Assembly: GCA_934636715.1 (NCBI GenBank)
Contig: CAKUBE010000002.1
Span: 62,001 to 126,000 of the forward strand
Length of the DNA: 64,000 bases
Source of the DNA: an uncultured Arachnia sp.
Lineage (GTDB): Bacteria > Actinomycetota > Actinomycetes > Propionibacteriales > Propionibacteriaceae
Direction of reading: 5' to 3'
Shown here: piece by piece, positions 1-7,460 of the stretch
Layout of the letters: every line of letters starts with the position of its first letter
How positions within the stretch are numbered: the first letter of the stretch is position 1
Translations under genes and position numbers: made by a program
Notes under the pieces: generated by a model
Seen by the model: the letters and a program-made list of their open reading frames with translations, nothing else
The model's database searches: none
Told to the model about the DNA's origin: nothing

Positions 1-53
1 TCATCGGCGACGGCCTGCGCGACGCGTTCGACCCCCGTCAGCAGATGGACTGA
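1..53 (+). CDS. ABC transporter permease, C-terminal end (partial)
   Basis: Only the last 16 codons and the TGA stop are present. The reading ends in GDGLRDAFDPRQQMD, which matches the usual C-terminus of DppC/OppC-type permeases of peptide or nickel ABC importers. The next gene, ten bases downstream, is the matching fused ATPase, which supports the call. The substrate cannot be told from this fragment. Confidence 0.75.
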   Translation, partial: IGDGLRDAFDPRQQMD

Positions 54-63
54 GGTACAGATC

Positions 64-1785
64 ATGACTGAGACCAAGACATTCACCGGAGAGAACGCCG
101 CGCTCGAGTTCGACGACCTCGACGTGAAGTTCCGCACCGAGTTCGGCACCGTCCACGCGGTCAAGGGACTCTCGCTGACCGTCGAACCCGGCGAGGTGAT
201 GGCGCTGGTGGGCGAGTCCGGATCCGGCAAGTCCGTGACCGCGACCACCGCGCTCGGCCTGCTGCCGAAGACCGCGAGGATCGGCGGCCGCACCGTCGTC
301 GGCGACAAGGTCGTCGGCGAGCTGTCCGGCCGCGCGCTGCGCGCCATCCGCGGTCGCCGCGTCGCCATGGTGTTCCAGGAGCCGATGACGGCGCTCAACC
401 CGGTCATCAAGATCGGCGACCAGTTGATCGAGTCGATGGAGGTGCACGGCGTCGCGTTCGGCGTCGAGGCGTGGCAGCGCGCCATCGACCTGCTGGCCGC
501 CGTCGGCATCCCGGCGCCCGAGCGCCGCGTCAAGCAGTACCCGCACGAGCTGTCCGGCGGCATGCGCCAGCGCGTCGTCATCGCGATGGCCCTGGCCTGC
601 GACCCCGAGGTGATCATCGCCGACGAGCCGACGACCGCGCTCGACGTGACGGTGCAGGCCGACATCCTCGACCTGCTGCGCTCCCTGAAGGACAAGCTGA
701 ACACCGGGATCCTGCTGATCACGCACAACATGGGCGTCGTCGCCGACATGGCAGACAACGTCGCGGTGATGTTCAAGGGCAACATCGTCGAGCGCGGCAC
801 GGTGGACGAGGTGCTCATCAACCCGCAGCACCCGTACACCCAGAAGCTGCTCGCGGCGGTGCCGCACCTGGGTGATGGCCACGGCCAGTTCGGTGTGGCT
901 CCGAAGGAGGTCGCGGCGGGGGCGGAGACGGCGCTGTCGGTGGAGAACCTGGTGGTCGAGTACAGGCGGCAGGGCAAGAAGCCGTTCCGCGCCGTAGACG
1001 ACGTGAGCTTCGACGTCAAGCGCGGCGAGATCGTCGGCCTGGTGGGCGAGTCGGGGTCGGGCAAGTCGACGATCGGTCGCGCGCTGCTGGGGCTGATCCC
1101 GTCGGAGTCGGGCCAGGTGCGCGTCCTCGACCAGGATCTGCTCTCGCTCAAGGGCCCCGAACTGAAGAGCCTCCGCAAGCGGATCGGTGTCATCTTCCAG
1201 GACCCCGCGGCGTCGCTGAATCCGCGGTTCCCGATCGGCGACGTGATCTCCGAGCCGCTGTCGGTGCACGGCATCGGCACCCCGAAGGAGCGAGAGGCAC
1301 GCGTGCACGAGCTGCTCGAGGCGGTGCACCTGCCGCGGTCGGCGTACAACCGGTACCCGCACGAGCTCTCCGGCGGCCAGCGCCAGCGCGTCTCGATCGC
1401 GCGGGCGTTGGCGCTGAAGCCCGACCTGCTGATCGCGGACGAGCCGACGTCGGCCCTCGACGTCTCCGTCCAGGCCTCGGTGCTCGCCATGTTCACGGAC
1501 CTCCAGGTCCAGTTCGGCTTCGCGTGTCTCTTCATCTCGCACGACCTCGCTGTCATCGACTCGCTGGCCCACCGCGTCGTCGTGATGCAGTTCGGAAAGA
1601 TCGTGGAGGCGGGCACGCGCGAGGACGTGCTGCTCAACCCGCAGCAGGAGTACACCAAGCGCCTTCTGGCCGCCGCCCCGGTGCCGAATCCGATCGAGCA
1701 GCGCAAGCGCCGCGACGAGCGCCACGCGCTCCTCGAGTCGCTGGGCGACCGCGTCGTCGAGTTGGACACCCGCGAGCTCTTGTAG
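64..1785 (+). CDS. Fused double ATPase of a peptide-type ABC importer (DppD-DppF fusion)
   Basis: This 573-residue protein carries two complete ABC ATPase domains in one chain, each of the oligopeptide/dipeptide type. The first has Walker A GESGSGKS near residue 50, signature LSGGMRQR near 163 and Walker B ending IIADEPTTALD. The second has Walker A GESGSGKS near 328, signature LSGGQRQR near 435 and LIADEPTSALD. Each half ends with the NPQHPYT or NPQQEYT stretch typical of the oligopeptide family C-terminal region. It should energise the permeases encoded just upstream on the cytoplasmic face of the membrane. All catalytic motifs look intact. Peptides are the likeliest substrate, but nickel or other solutes cannot be excluded. 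Confidence 0.93.
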   Translation: MTETKTFTGENAALEFDDLDVKFRTEFGTVHAVKGLSLTVEPGEVMALVGESGSGKSVTATTALGLLPKTARIGGRTVVGDKVVGELSGRALRAIRGRRVAMVFQEPMTALNPVIKIGDQLIESMEVHGVAFGVEAWQRAIDLLAAVGIPAPERRVKQYPHELSGGMRQRVVIAMALACDPEVIIADEPTTALDVTVQADILDLLRSLKDKLNTGILLITHNMGVVADMADNVAVMFKGNIVERGTVDEVLINPQHPYTQKLLAAVPHLGDGHGQFGVAPKEVAAGAETALSVENLVVEYRRQGKKPFRAVDDVSFDVKRGEIVGLVGESGSGKSTIGRALLGLIPSESGQVRVLDQDLLSLKGPELKSLRKRIGVIFQDPAASLNPRFPIGDVISEPLSVHGIGTPKEREARVHELLEAVHLPRSAYNRYPHELSGGQRQRVSIARALALKPDLLIADEPTSALDVSVQASVLAMFTDLQVQFGFACLFISHDLAVIDSLAHRVVVMQFGKIVEAGTREDVLLNPQQEYTKRLLAAAPVPNPIEQRKRRDERHALLESLGDRVVELDTRELL

Positions 1786-1793
1786 GCAAATGG

Positions 1794-1799
1794 TAGCCT
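1794..1799 (+). promoter_or_regulatory. Probable -10 box of the vapBC promoter (leaderless)
   Basis: TAGCCT lies six bases before the vapB ATG. This spacing would put the transcript start at or next to the start codon, giving a leaderless mRNA. No clear -35 box is seen. Confidence 0.4.
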
Positions 1800-1805
1800 T
1801 GACCC

Positions 1806-2051
1806 ATGCTGACAACCATTGATGCGGGAGGACGGGTTGTTATCCCGAAGGAGTTTCGGGACGCCCTGGAGCTACGGCCTGGGCAGGTGATCGACATCGC
1901 GTTTCTCGATGGACGGATCAGCATCGACGTCACGGGCGTCGGCATGCATCTTGAGACTCTCGACGGAGTTCCGAGGATTGTGCCGGAGGAGTCGATCGAG
2001 GAGCTGACGGCCGAGACGGTGCGCGCGACCCTGGAGCGGATGCGCCGGTGA
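1806..2051 (+). CDS. vapB: AbrB-type antitoxin (VapB-like)
   Basis: An 81-residue protein with a SpoVT/AbrB swapped-hairpin DNA-binding fold. The diagnostic N-terminus reads DAGGRVVIPKEFRDAL followed by LRPGQVIDI. Its stop overlaps the GTG start of the PIN-domain gene, the usual antitoxin-toxin coupling. It is expected to bind and neutralise the toxin and to repress its own promoter. The ATG has no good ribosome-binding site, but a -10 box lies six bases upstream, so the message is probably leaderless. Its DNA is less GC-rich than the flanking housekeeping genes, as often seen for mobile toxin-antitoxin pairs. Confidence 0.85.
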   Translation: MLTTIDAGGRVVIPKEFRDALELRPGQVIDIAFLDGRISIDVTGVGMHLETLDGVPRIVPEESIEELTAETVRATLERMRR

Positions 2052-2464
2052 GGGCTGTCGACACGGGCGTACTCGTGGCGGCGGCATCGTCCTGGCACGA
2101 GGCGCACGAGGCTGCACGACGCGAGCTGACCGCGGGTCCGCGAGTTGCGGCTCACACCATAGTTGAGACCTACAGCGTGCTCACGCGACTTCCTGGCGTG
2201 CATCGTGTGCCGCGCGACCTCGCGGCGGAGTTCATCGAGCGGGCGATCCGCGAGGAGCCTTTGACCCTCGACGGCGCGGAGTTGCAGCGGCTTGTCACGC
2301 GCCGCCTTCCTGCCCTGGGAATCGCCGGCGGTGCTGTCTACGACGCGCTCATCGCCGAGACGGTGAGGCTGGCGGGAGGAACCCTCGTCACCCTGGACCG
2401 TCGGGCGCTGACGACGTACGAGCGGATTGGGTGTGCCGCGGAGTTGCTGAGTGCAGGAGGGTGA
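2048..2464 (+). CDS. vapC: PIN-domain ribonuclease toxin (VapC-like)
   Basis: A 138-residue PIN-domain protein. The N-terminal acidic residue lies in AVDTGVLVAAAS, a further conserved acidic residue in VETYSVLT, and the C-terminal acidic cluster in DALIAETV and TLDRRALTTYERIG. VapC toxins are magnesium-dependent RNases, often cleaving tRNA or rRNA, and are held inactive by the cognate antitoxin. The GTG start overlaps the vapB stop (GTGA), which supports translational coupling. The length is normal for the family and no catalytic acid seems missing. Confidence 0.85.
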   Translation: MRAVDTGVLVAAASSWHEAHEAARRELTAGPRVAAHTIVETYSVLTRLPGVHRVPRDLAAEFIERAIREEPLTLDGAELQRLVTRRLPALGIAGGAVYDALIAETVRLAGGTLVTLDRRALTTYERIGCAAELLSAGG

Positions 2465-2465
2465 C

Positions 2466-3782
2466 GTGCCCTTCTCGCACCCGAGATGGGAGGCCCTGAC
2501 AGAGGCGATGCGGGAGGCCGACCCGATGTCGCTCGGCGCGGGGGAGCGGCTGCGGCGGCGCTTCGGGGCCGACGACGCCGCCTGGGCGCTCGGGCAGGCG
2601 GTGCTGCGGCGCCGCGCGGCTGCGAAGTTCGAGCGCGCCGACGAGATGCTGTTCACCCGCGAAGGGCTGGAGCAGGCGACCCGGCGCGCCGTGGCCCGGT
2701 GGCGCGCGCGACGGCTCGTCGACGCGGGCGTGACCGAGGTCTGGGACCTCGGCTGCGGCATCGGGGCCGACGCCATGGCCTTCGCGGAGGCGGGGCTGCG
2801 CGTCGTCGCCGTGGAGGCCGACCTGGAGACCGCGGCGGTCGCCGCCCACAACCTCGCGCTCGTCGACCGCTCCTTGCGCCAGCCGCATGCGCGAAGCGCC
2901 GACTCTGGGGAGTCCCGCTCCTTGAGCCAGCTGCACGCGCGAAGCGCCGTGGCTACGTCGAAAGGTTCCGAAGTCAGAGTGGGACTCGCGGAGGACGCGG
3001 TCGTGCCGGAGCACGCGGCGGTCTTCCTCGACCCGGCCCGGCGCACCGCGCGCGGCCGCACCTGGAACGTCGCGGACTTCACGCCGTCGTGGGACTTCGT
3101 GCTCGCGCAGCTGGCGTCGGACCGGTTCGTCTGCGTGAAGCTCGGCCCCGGCGTGCCGAAGGAGATCATCCCCGACGACGTCCAGGCCGCCTGGGTGAGC
3201 GAGTCGCGCGACGTCGTCGAGGCGTCGCTGTGGAACCGCCTCCCTGCCGGGCCCGCCGCCGTCGTGCTGGGCGAGGATCGGGAGACGATCATTCACCGAC
3301 CCGTCGATGCCGGGTCGGCGGGCGGAGGCGAGGCGTCGCTCGATGCCGTCCTCGCCGGCGCCGGGCAGCCAGGACGGGGCGGCCTGCCGGTCCGGCCGCT
3401 GGGCCGATACCTGATCGAGCCCGACGGCGCGGTCGTCCGGGCGGGCCTGTTCGAGGAGCTTGCGCCTGCGCGCGACGTCTGGCTGCTGGACCCGCACATC
3501 GCGTACCTGTCCGCCGACGAGCCGTTGTCCTCGCCGCTGGCCACGTGCTTCGAGGTCCGCGAGGTGCTCGACTACGACCGGAAGGCCCTCCGGCGCTGGG
3601 TCGCGGAGCGCGGCGTGGGGACGCTGGAGATCAAGAAGCGCGGCATCGACGTCGACCCGGCGGCGCTGCGCCGCGAGCTGAGGCCCAAGGGCAAGGCCTC
3701 CGCGACGCTGGTGCTGGCGCGCACCGTCGACGCCACGTTGGCGATCTCCGTCGAGCGCATCGGTCAGGGAGTGCAAGAATAG
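2466..3782 (+). CDS. THUMP-like domain class I SAM-dependent methyltransferase
   Basis: A 438-residue protein of the actinobacterial THUMP-like methyltransferase family. The SAM-binding motif is VWDLGCGIGADAMAF, followed by the acidic strand end VVAVEAD. The motif FLDPARRT and the C-terminal LEIKKRGIDVDP stretch are also typical. The RNA or other substrate is not known. I chose the GTG five bases after an AGGAGG ribosome-binding site; an in-frame GTG at 2451 lies before that site. Odd feature: between NLALVD and VRVGLAEDAVV the protein carries about 33 extra low-complexity residues encoded by two copies of an interspersed repeat, in frame, in the Rossmann domain. Whether the enzyme tolerates this insert is open. 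Confidence 0.8.
   Translation: MPFSHPRWEALTEAMREADPMSLGAGERLRRRFGADDAAWALGQAVLRRRAAAKFERADEMLFTREGLEQATRRAVARWRARRLVDAGVTEVWDLGCGIGADAMAFAEAGLRVVAVEADLETAAVAAHNLALVDRSLRQPHARSADSGESRSLSQLHARSAVATSKGSEVRVGLAEDAVVPEHAAVFLDPARRTARGRTWNVADFTPSWDFVLAQLASDRFVCVKLGPGVPKEIIPDDVQAAWVSESRDVVEASLWNRLPAGPAAVVLGEDRETIIHRPVDAGSAGGGEASLDAVLAGAGQPGRGGLPVRPLGRYLIEPDGAVVRAGLFEELAPARDVWLLDPHIAYLSADEPLSSPLATCFEVREVLDYDRKALRRWVAERGVGTLEIKKRGIDVDPAALRRELRPKGKASATLVLARTVDATLAISVERIGQGVQE
2868..2965 (+). repeat. Interspersed palindromic repeat, two partial copies inside a coding gene
   Basis: Two tandem copies begin CGCTCCTTGCGCCAGC and CGCTCCTTGAGCCAGC, each followed by GCGCGAAGCGCC, and the second ends CTACGTCGAAAGG. 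The same words in reverse complement (TTTCGACACG, GCTTCGCG, GGCTCAAGGAGCG) recur near 13140, 32080, 53550 and 57510. Confidence 0.75.
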
Positions 3783-3787
3783 GGGTC

Positions 3788-4870
3788 GTGCGTGTTTGGA
3801 ACTTTTCCCCCGGTCCCGCGATGCTCCCGACCAGCGTGTTGGAGCGCGCCCAGTCCGAACTCCTGAACTGGCAGGGCGGCGGCATGTCCGTCATGGAGGT
3901 GTCGCACCGCGGCAAGCCTTTCGTGGCGTGCGCGGCGCGCGCCGAGGAACTGCTGCGTGAACTTCTCGGTGTGCCCGACAACTACCGCGTGCTTTTCCTT
4001 CAGGGCGGCGCGAGCGCGCAGTTCGACGCGATCCCGATGAACCTCACCCAGCCCGGCGACGCCGTCGGCTACCTCAACACGGGGCAGTGGTCGGCGAAGG
4101 CGATCAAGGCCGCGAAGAGGCAGGGGCTCGAGGTCTCCGTCCTCGCCGACGAGGCCGGCACCAACTACACGACGGTGCCCGCCCTCGGCAGTTACGCCGT
4201 CGACCCCGGCGCCGCCTACCTGCACTACACGCCGAACGAGACCATCGGCGGCGTGGAGTTCGACTACGTCCCGGAGACCGGCGAGGTCCCGCTGGTGGCC
4301 GACTTCTCTTCGACGATCCTGTCCAGGCCCATCGACGTCTCCCGCTTCGGCCTGATCTACGCCGGCGCGCAGAAGAACATGGGGCCGTCCGGCCTGTGCG
4401 TGGTGATCGTGCGCGACGACCTGGTCGGCACGGCCCGCGCCACCACCCCGTCGGTGCTCGACTACGCGCAGATGGCCGCGAGCGACTCCATGCTCAACAC
4501 CCCGCCGACGTTCAGCATCTACCTGCTGGGCCAGATCCTCGAGTGGATCAGCGACCTGGGCGGGCTGAGCGCGATGGCCGCGCGCAACGAGCAGAAGGCC
4601 GCGGAGCTGTACGGCTTCATCGACGCGTCCGCTTACTACTCGAACCCCGTCGCGCCGCACGCGCGGTCGTGGATGAACGTGCCGTTCCTCATCGCCGACC
4701 CGGCGCTGGACAAGACCTTCGTCGCCGAGGCCGCGGAGGCCGGGCTGACCAACCTTGCGGGCCACCGCTCGGTCGGCGGCATGCGCGCGAGCATCTACAA
4801 CGCGATGCCGATCGAGGGCGTCCACGACCTGATCGACTTCATGGCCGACTTCGAGAAGCGGAACGGGTAG
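3788..4870 (+). CDS. serC: Phosphoserine aminotransferase
   Basis: A 360-residue PLP enzyme that converts 3-phosphohydroxypyruvate and glutamate to O-phosphoserine in serine biosynthesis. The N-terminus NFSPGPAMLP, the stretch MSVMEVSHRG and the PLP-lysine motif GAQKNMGPSG are all present. The C-terminal GHRSVGGMRASIYNAMP is a further family signature. The GTG start gives MRVWNFSPGP and agrees in length with other SerC proteins. It sits five bases after the preceding stop and four bases before serA, so serC and serA form an operon for two of the three steps to serine. All key residues look intact. Confidence 0.96.
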   Translation: MRVWNFSPGPAMLPTSVLERAQSELLNWQGGGMSVMEVSHRGKPFVACAARAEELLRELLGVPDNYRVLFLQGGASAQFDAIPMNLTQPGDAVGYLNTGQWSAKAIKAAKRQGLEVSVLADEAGTNYTTVPALGSYAVDPGAAYLHYTPNETIGGVEFDYVPETGEVPLVADFSSTILSRPIDVSRFGLIYAGAQKNMGPSGLCVVIVRDDLVGTARATTPSVLDYAQMAASDSMLNTPPTFSIYLLGQILEWISDLGGLSAMAARNEQKAAELYGFIDASAYYSNPVAPHARSWMNVPFLIADPALDKTFVAEAAEAGLTNLAGHRSVGGMRASIYNAMPIEGVHDLIDFMADFEKRNG

Positions 4871-4873
4871 TCG

Positions 4874-6043
4874 ATGGTCTTCAAGATCCGGACGCTCAAC
4901 GCGATCAGCCAGGCCGGGCTGAGCCAGCTGCCCAAGGAGCTGTACGACGTCGGCGGCCACGTCGAGGAGCCCGACGCGCTGATCCTGCGCTCGGCGAACC
5001 TGCACGGGATCGACATCCCGCCGTCGGTCAAGGCCGTCGCGCGCGCCGGCGCCGGCACCAACAACATCCCCGTCGCCGACTACTCGGCCCGCGGCATCCC
5101 CGTGTTCAACACGCCCGGGTCCAACGCGAACGCGGTGAAGGAGCTGGTCATCGCGGCCATCTTCCTGGCCGCGCGCAACATCGTCGACGCCGCTGCCTAC
5201 GCCCACCGGCTGCGCGGCGACGCCGCGTCGATGGACAAGGCCGTCGAGGCGAACAAGAAGCAGTTCGCGGGCTTCGAGCTGCCCGGCCGGACGTTGGGCG
5301 TGATCGGCCTGGGCGCGATCGGCGTCGAGGTGGCCAATGCGGCCATCGGCCTGGGCATGAAGGTGATGGGCTACGACCCCGGCGTCACCGTCAAGCACGC
5401 GTGGAAGCTGTCGAGCCGCGTCGAGCACGTCACCAACCTCGACCAGCTGCTGAAGCGCGCCGACATCCTCACCGTCCACGTGCCGCTGATCGACGCCACC
5501 CGCGGCCTGATCGGCAGGGATCAGTTCGCGCTGATGAAGAAGTCCGCCGTCCTGGTGAACTTCGCCCGCGCGCCCATCGTCGACCTCGACGCCGTGGTGG
5601 AGGCCCTGGAGACCGAGCGGCTGCGCGGTTACGTTTGCGACTTCCCGGTGCCCGAGCTGAACACCCGCCCGCGCGCGGTCACGCTGCCGCACCTGGGCGC
5701 GTCGACGCACGAGGCCGAGGAGAACTCCGCCCGCATGGCCGCCATCGAGCTGCGCGAGTACTTGGAGCACGGGAACATCTCGAACTCGGTGAACTTCCCC
5801 GAGGCGGTGCTCGCCAGGAACGGCGGCACGCGGATCGCGATCGTGAACTCCAACGTGCCGAACATGGTCGGCCAGATCTCGACGCTGCTCGCCGAGGCGG
5901 GCCACAACATCGAGGACCTGCTGAACAAGTCGCGAGGCGAGCTGGCTTACACCCTGGTCGACGTGGAGGGCGACGTCTCCGAGGCCCTGCTCGACCGCAT
6001 CCTCGGCATCGACGGAGTCCTCACCGCCCGCCTGATCCGCTGA
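4874..6043 (+). CDS. serA: D-3-phosphoglycerate dehydrogenase with ACT domain
   Basis: A 389-residue NAD-dependent enzyme for the first step of serine synthesis. The nucleotide-binding motif GLGAIG follows LPGRTLGVI. The catalytic arginine lies in NFARAPIVDLDA and the histidine in LPHLGASTHEAEENSA. A single ACT domain covers about the last 75 residues, beginning near RIAIVNSNVPNMVG; it is the usual site for serine feedback. This is the short form, like E. coli SerA, rather than the long mycobacterial form with an intervening domain. Its stop is followed directly by an iteron-like operator for the next gene. Confidence 0.95.
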   Translation: MVFKIRTLNAISQAGLSQLPKELYDVGGHVEEPDALILRSANLHGIDIPPSVKAVARAGAGTNNIPVADYSARGIPVFNTPGSNANAVKELVIAAIFLAARNIVDAAAYAHRLRGDAASMDKAVEANKKQFAGFELPGRTLGVIGLGAIGVEVANAAIGLGMKVMGYDPGVTVKHAWKLSSRVEHVTNLDQLLKRADILTVHVPLIDATRGLIGRDQFALMKKSAVLVNFARAPIVDLDAVVEALETERLRGYVCDFPVPELNTRPRAVTLPHLGASTHEAEENSARMAAIELREYLEHGNISNSVNFPEAVLARNGGTRIAIVNSNVPNMVGQISTLLAEAGHNIEDLLNKSRGELAYTLVDVEGDVSEALLDRILGIDGVLTARLIR

Positions 6044-6044
6044 C

Positions 6045-6140
6045 AAACCTACGAATCGGGCTCGGCAAATCTACGAATTGAAGACGGCAAACCTACGAAA
6101 AACGATCTGCAAACCTACGAGATTCGCGTAGGATGAGGCC
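6045..6140 (+). promoter_or_regulatory. Four-copy direct-repeat operator with leaderless promoter
   Basis: The 11-mer CAAACCTACGA starts at 6045, 6088 and 6110, with a one-mismatch copy (CAAATCTACGA) at 6066; the spacings of 21-22 bases put all copies on one face of the helix. The last copy is followed by CGCGTAGG, an inverted half-site of CCTACG. The word TAGGAT inside that half-site lies six bases before the ATG of the DUF4143 gene and fits a leaderless -10 box. The array starts immediately after serA and is absent elsewhere in the window. Confidence 0.7.
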
Positions 6141-7385
6141 ATGGCTCTGTTCGACAGACATCTCCTCGGGGTCGGGCGGGAAGCGCTACGCACCTTCCCG
6201 GTCGTCGTCATCCAGGGCGCCCGGCAAGTGGGAAAGAGCACGCTCGCGGCCCTGCTCACAGAAGGTTCCGACGCACGCCAGGTGACGCTGGACGATGTCG
6301 CGACTCGGGGAGCCGCGCAAGACGATCCGACGGGCTTCGTCGATCAGTGGCCGCAGGGCACGCTCGTGATCGACGAACTCCAGCTTCAGCCGGCTTTGCT
6401 GCGCAGCATCAAGGCGTCGGTCGATCGGGATCGGAGGCCAGGGCGGTTCTTGCTCACGGGCTCGGCGAACCTCCTGAGGGTGAAAGGCGAGACCGACAGC
6501 CTCGCTGGCCGTGCGGTCACGCTCCGGCTCCGCGGGCTGAGTCAGGGAGAGATTGCTGGTCGGCCAGATGACTTCGTGGCACGGGTGCTGGCGGCCCCGG
6601 GCCAACTCGATCGCGTGCGGTCAGAGTGGAGCCGGGCCGACTACGTTCGGGCCCTCGCCGTCGGCGGATTCCCCGATGCCCAGAGGGCCGAGGGGCGCAT
6701 GCGCTCGATGTTGCTGGACGGCTATCTGGAGCGGATCCTGGAGCGCGATGCGCCGTCGCTGCCGGGCGGCGGCCAAGCGGCGCGGATCCGGACGATCGCC
6801 GCGTTGCTCGCGGGCAACCAGGCTGGAGAGCTGGTCAAGGCTCGTCTCTCGGACCAGGCGGGAATCCCGCAGAACTCGATCACGACCTATCTCGACGCGC
6901 TGGAGTCGACCTACCTCATTGACCTGTTGCGTCCGTGGACGCCGAACCTAACGCGCCGTGAGATCGGCCGCCCGAAGGCGTTCGTCTCCGATTCCGCGTT
7001 GACGATGCGCCTGACAAGGACCTCGTCGGCGCAGCTGGAGTCGTTCGCCTCGACCCGGATCGGCGGGGTCGTGGAGGCCTTTGTGGCAGGGGAGCTGCTC
7101 AAGCAGCAGGGCTGGAGTGAGGTCGAGTTCGAGCTCTTTCACTTCAGGGATAGGGCCGGCGTCGAGGTGGACCTGGTGCTTGAACTCGAGGACGGTCGCG
7201 TTCTCGCGGTCGAGGTGAAGTCCTCGGCCACCTACAAGCCGGAGCATTTCAGCGGACTGAAGTTCCTGAGAGAGAAGCTGGGCGACCGGTTCGCGGGTGG
7301 CGTGGTCCTCGGAATGAGCGGGCAGTCGCTACGGTTCGGCGATCGCCTTTGGGGTCTTCCGATTTCTGCCCTTTGGGAGCTCTGA
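6141..7385 (+). CDS. AAA-fold ATPase with DUF4143 C-terminal domain
   Basis: A 414-residue member of the large DUF4143 family: an N-terminal ATPase with Walker A GARQVGKST, Walker B TLVIDELQ and sensor LLTGSANLL, then a winged-helix/DUF4143 region. The C-terminal third, around VEVDLVLE and VLAVEVKSSATY, has the spacing of a PD-(D/E)XK-type nuclease core (ExK preceded by Asp). The biological role of this family is not settled; members are common in accessory regions. It is preceded by a four-copy operator overlapping its promoter, and followed by the McrBC pair on the same strand, so it may belong to the same defence island. ATP hydrolysis motifs are intact. Confidence 0.85.
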   Translation: MALFDRHLLGVGREALRTFPVVVIQGARQVGKSTLAALLTEGSDARQVTLDDVATRGAAQDDPTGFVDQWPQGTLVIDELQLQPALLRSIKASVDRDRRPGRFLLTGSANLLRVKGETDSLAGRAVTLRLRGLSQGEIAGRPDDFVARVLAAPGQLDRVRSEWSRADYVRALAVGGFPDAQRAEGRMRSMLLDGYLERILERDAPSLPGGGQAARIRTIAALLAGNQAGELVKARLSDQAGIPQNSITTYLDALESTYLIDLLRPWTPNLTRREIGRPKAFVSDSALTMRLTRTSSAQLESFASTRIGGVVEAFVAGELLKQQGWSEVEFELFHFRDRAGVEVDLVLELEDGRVLAVEVKSSATYKPEHFSGLKFLREKLGDRFAGGVVLGMSGQSLRFGDRLWGLPISALWEL

Positions 7386-7460
7386 TGTGTCGTTCGGCGA
7401 CGAGTTGTCGATTGCCTCTGGTAGCAAGGTGTCCGAGACCTGTGGGCAAGGAGAACCGTG

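Noticed and set aside
1..1815. Long open frame antisense to the double ATPase
   Set aside because: A GC-driven shadow frame rich in Arg, Ala, Asp and His, with no motifs, opposite a gene with all expected motifs.
6045..6120. Iterons as a plasmid or phage replication origin
   Set aside because: No replication initiator, partition gene or integrase nearby; the array sits on a promoter.
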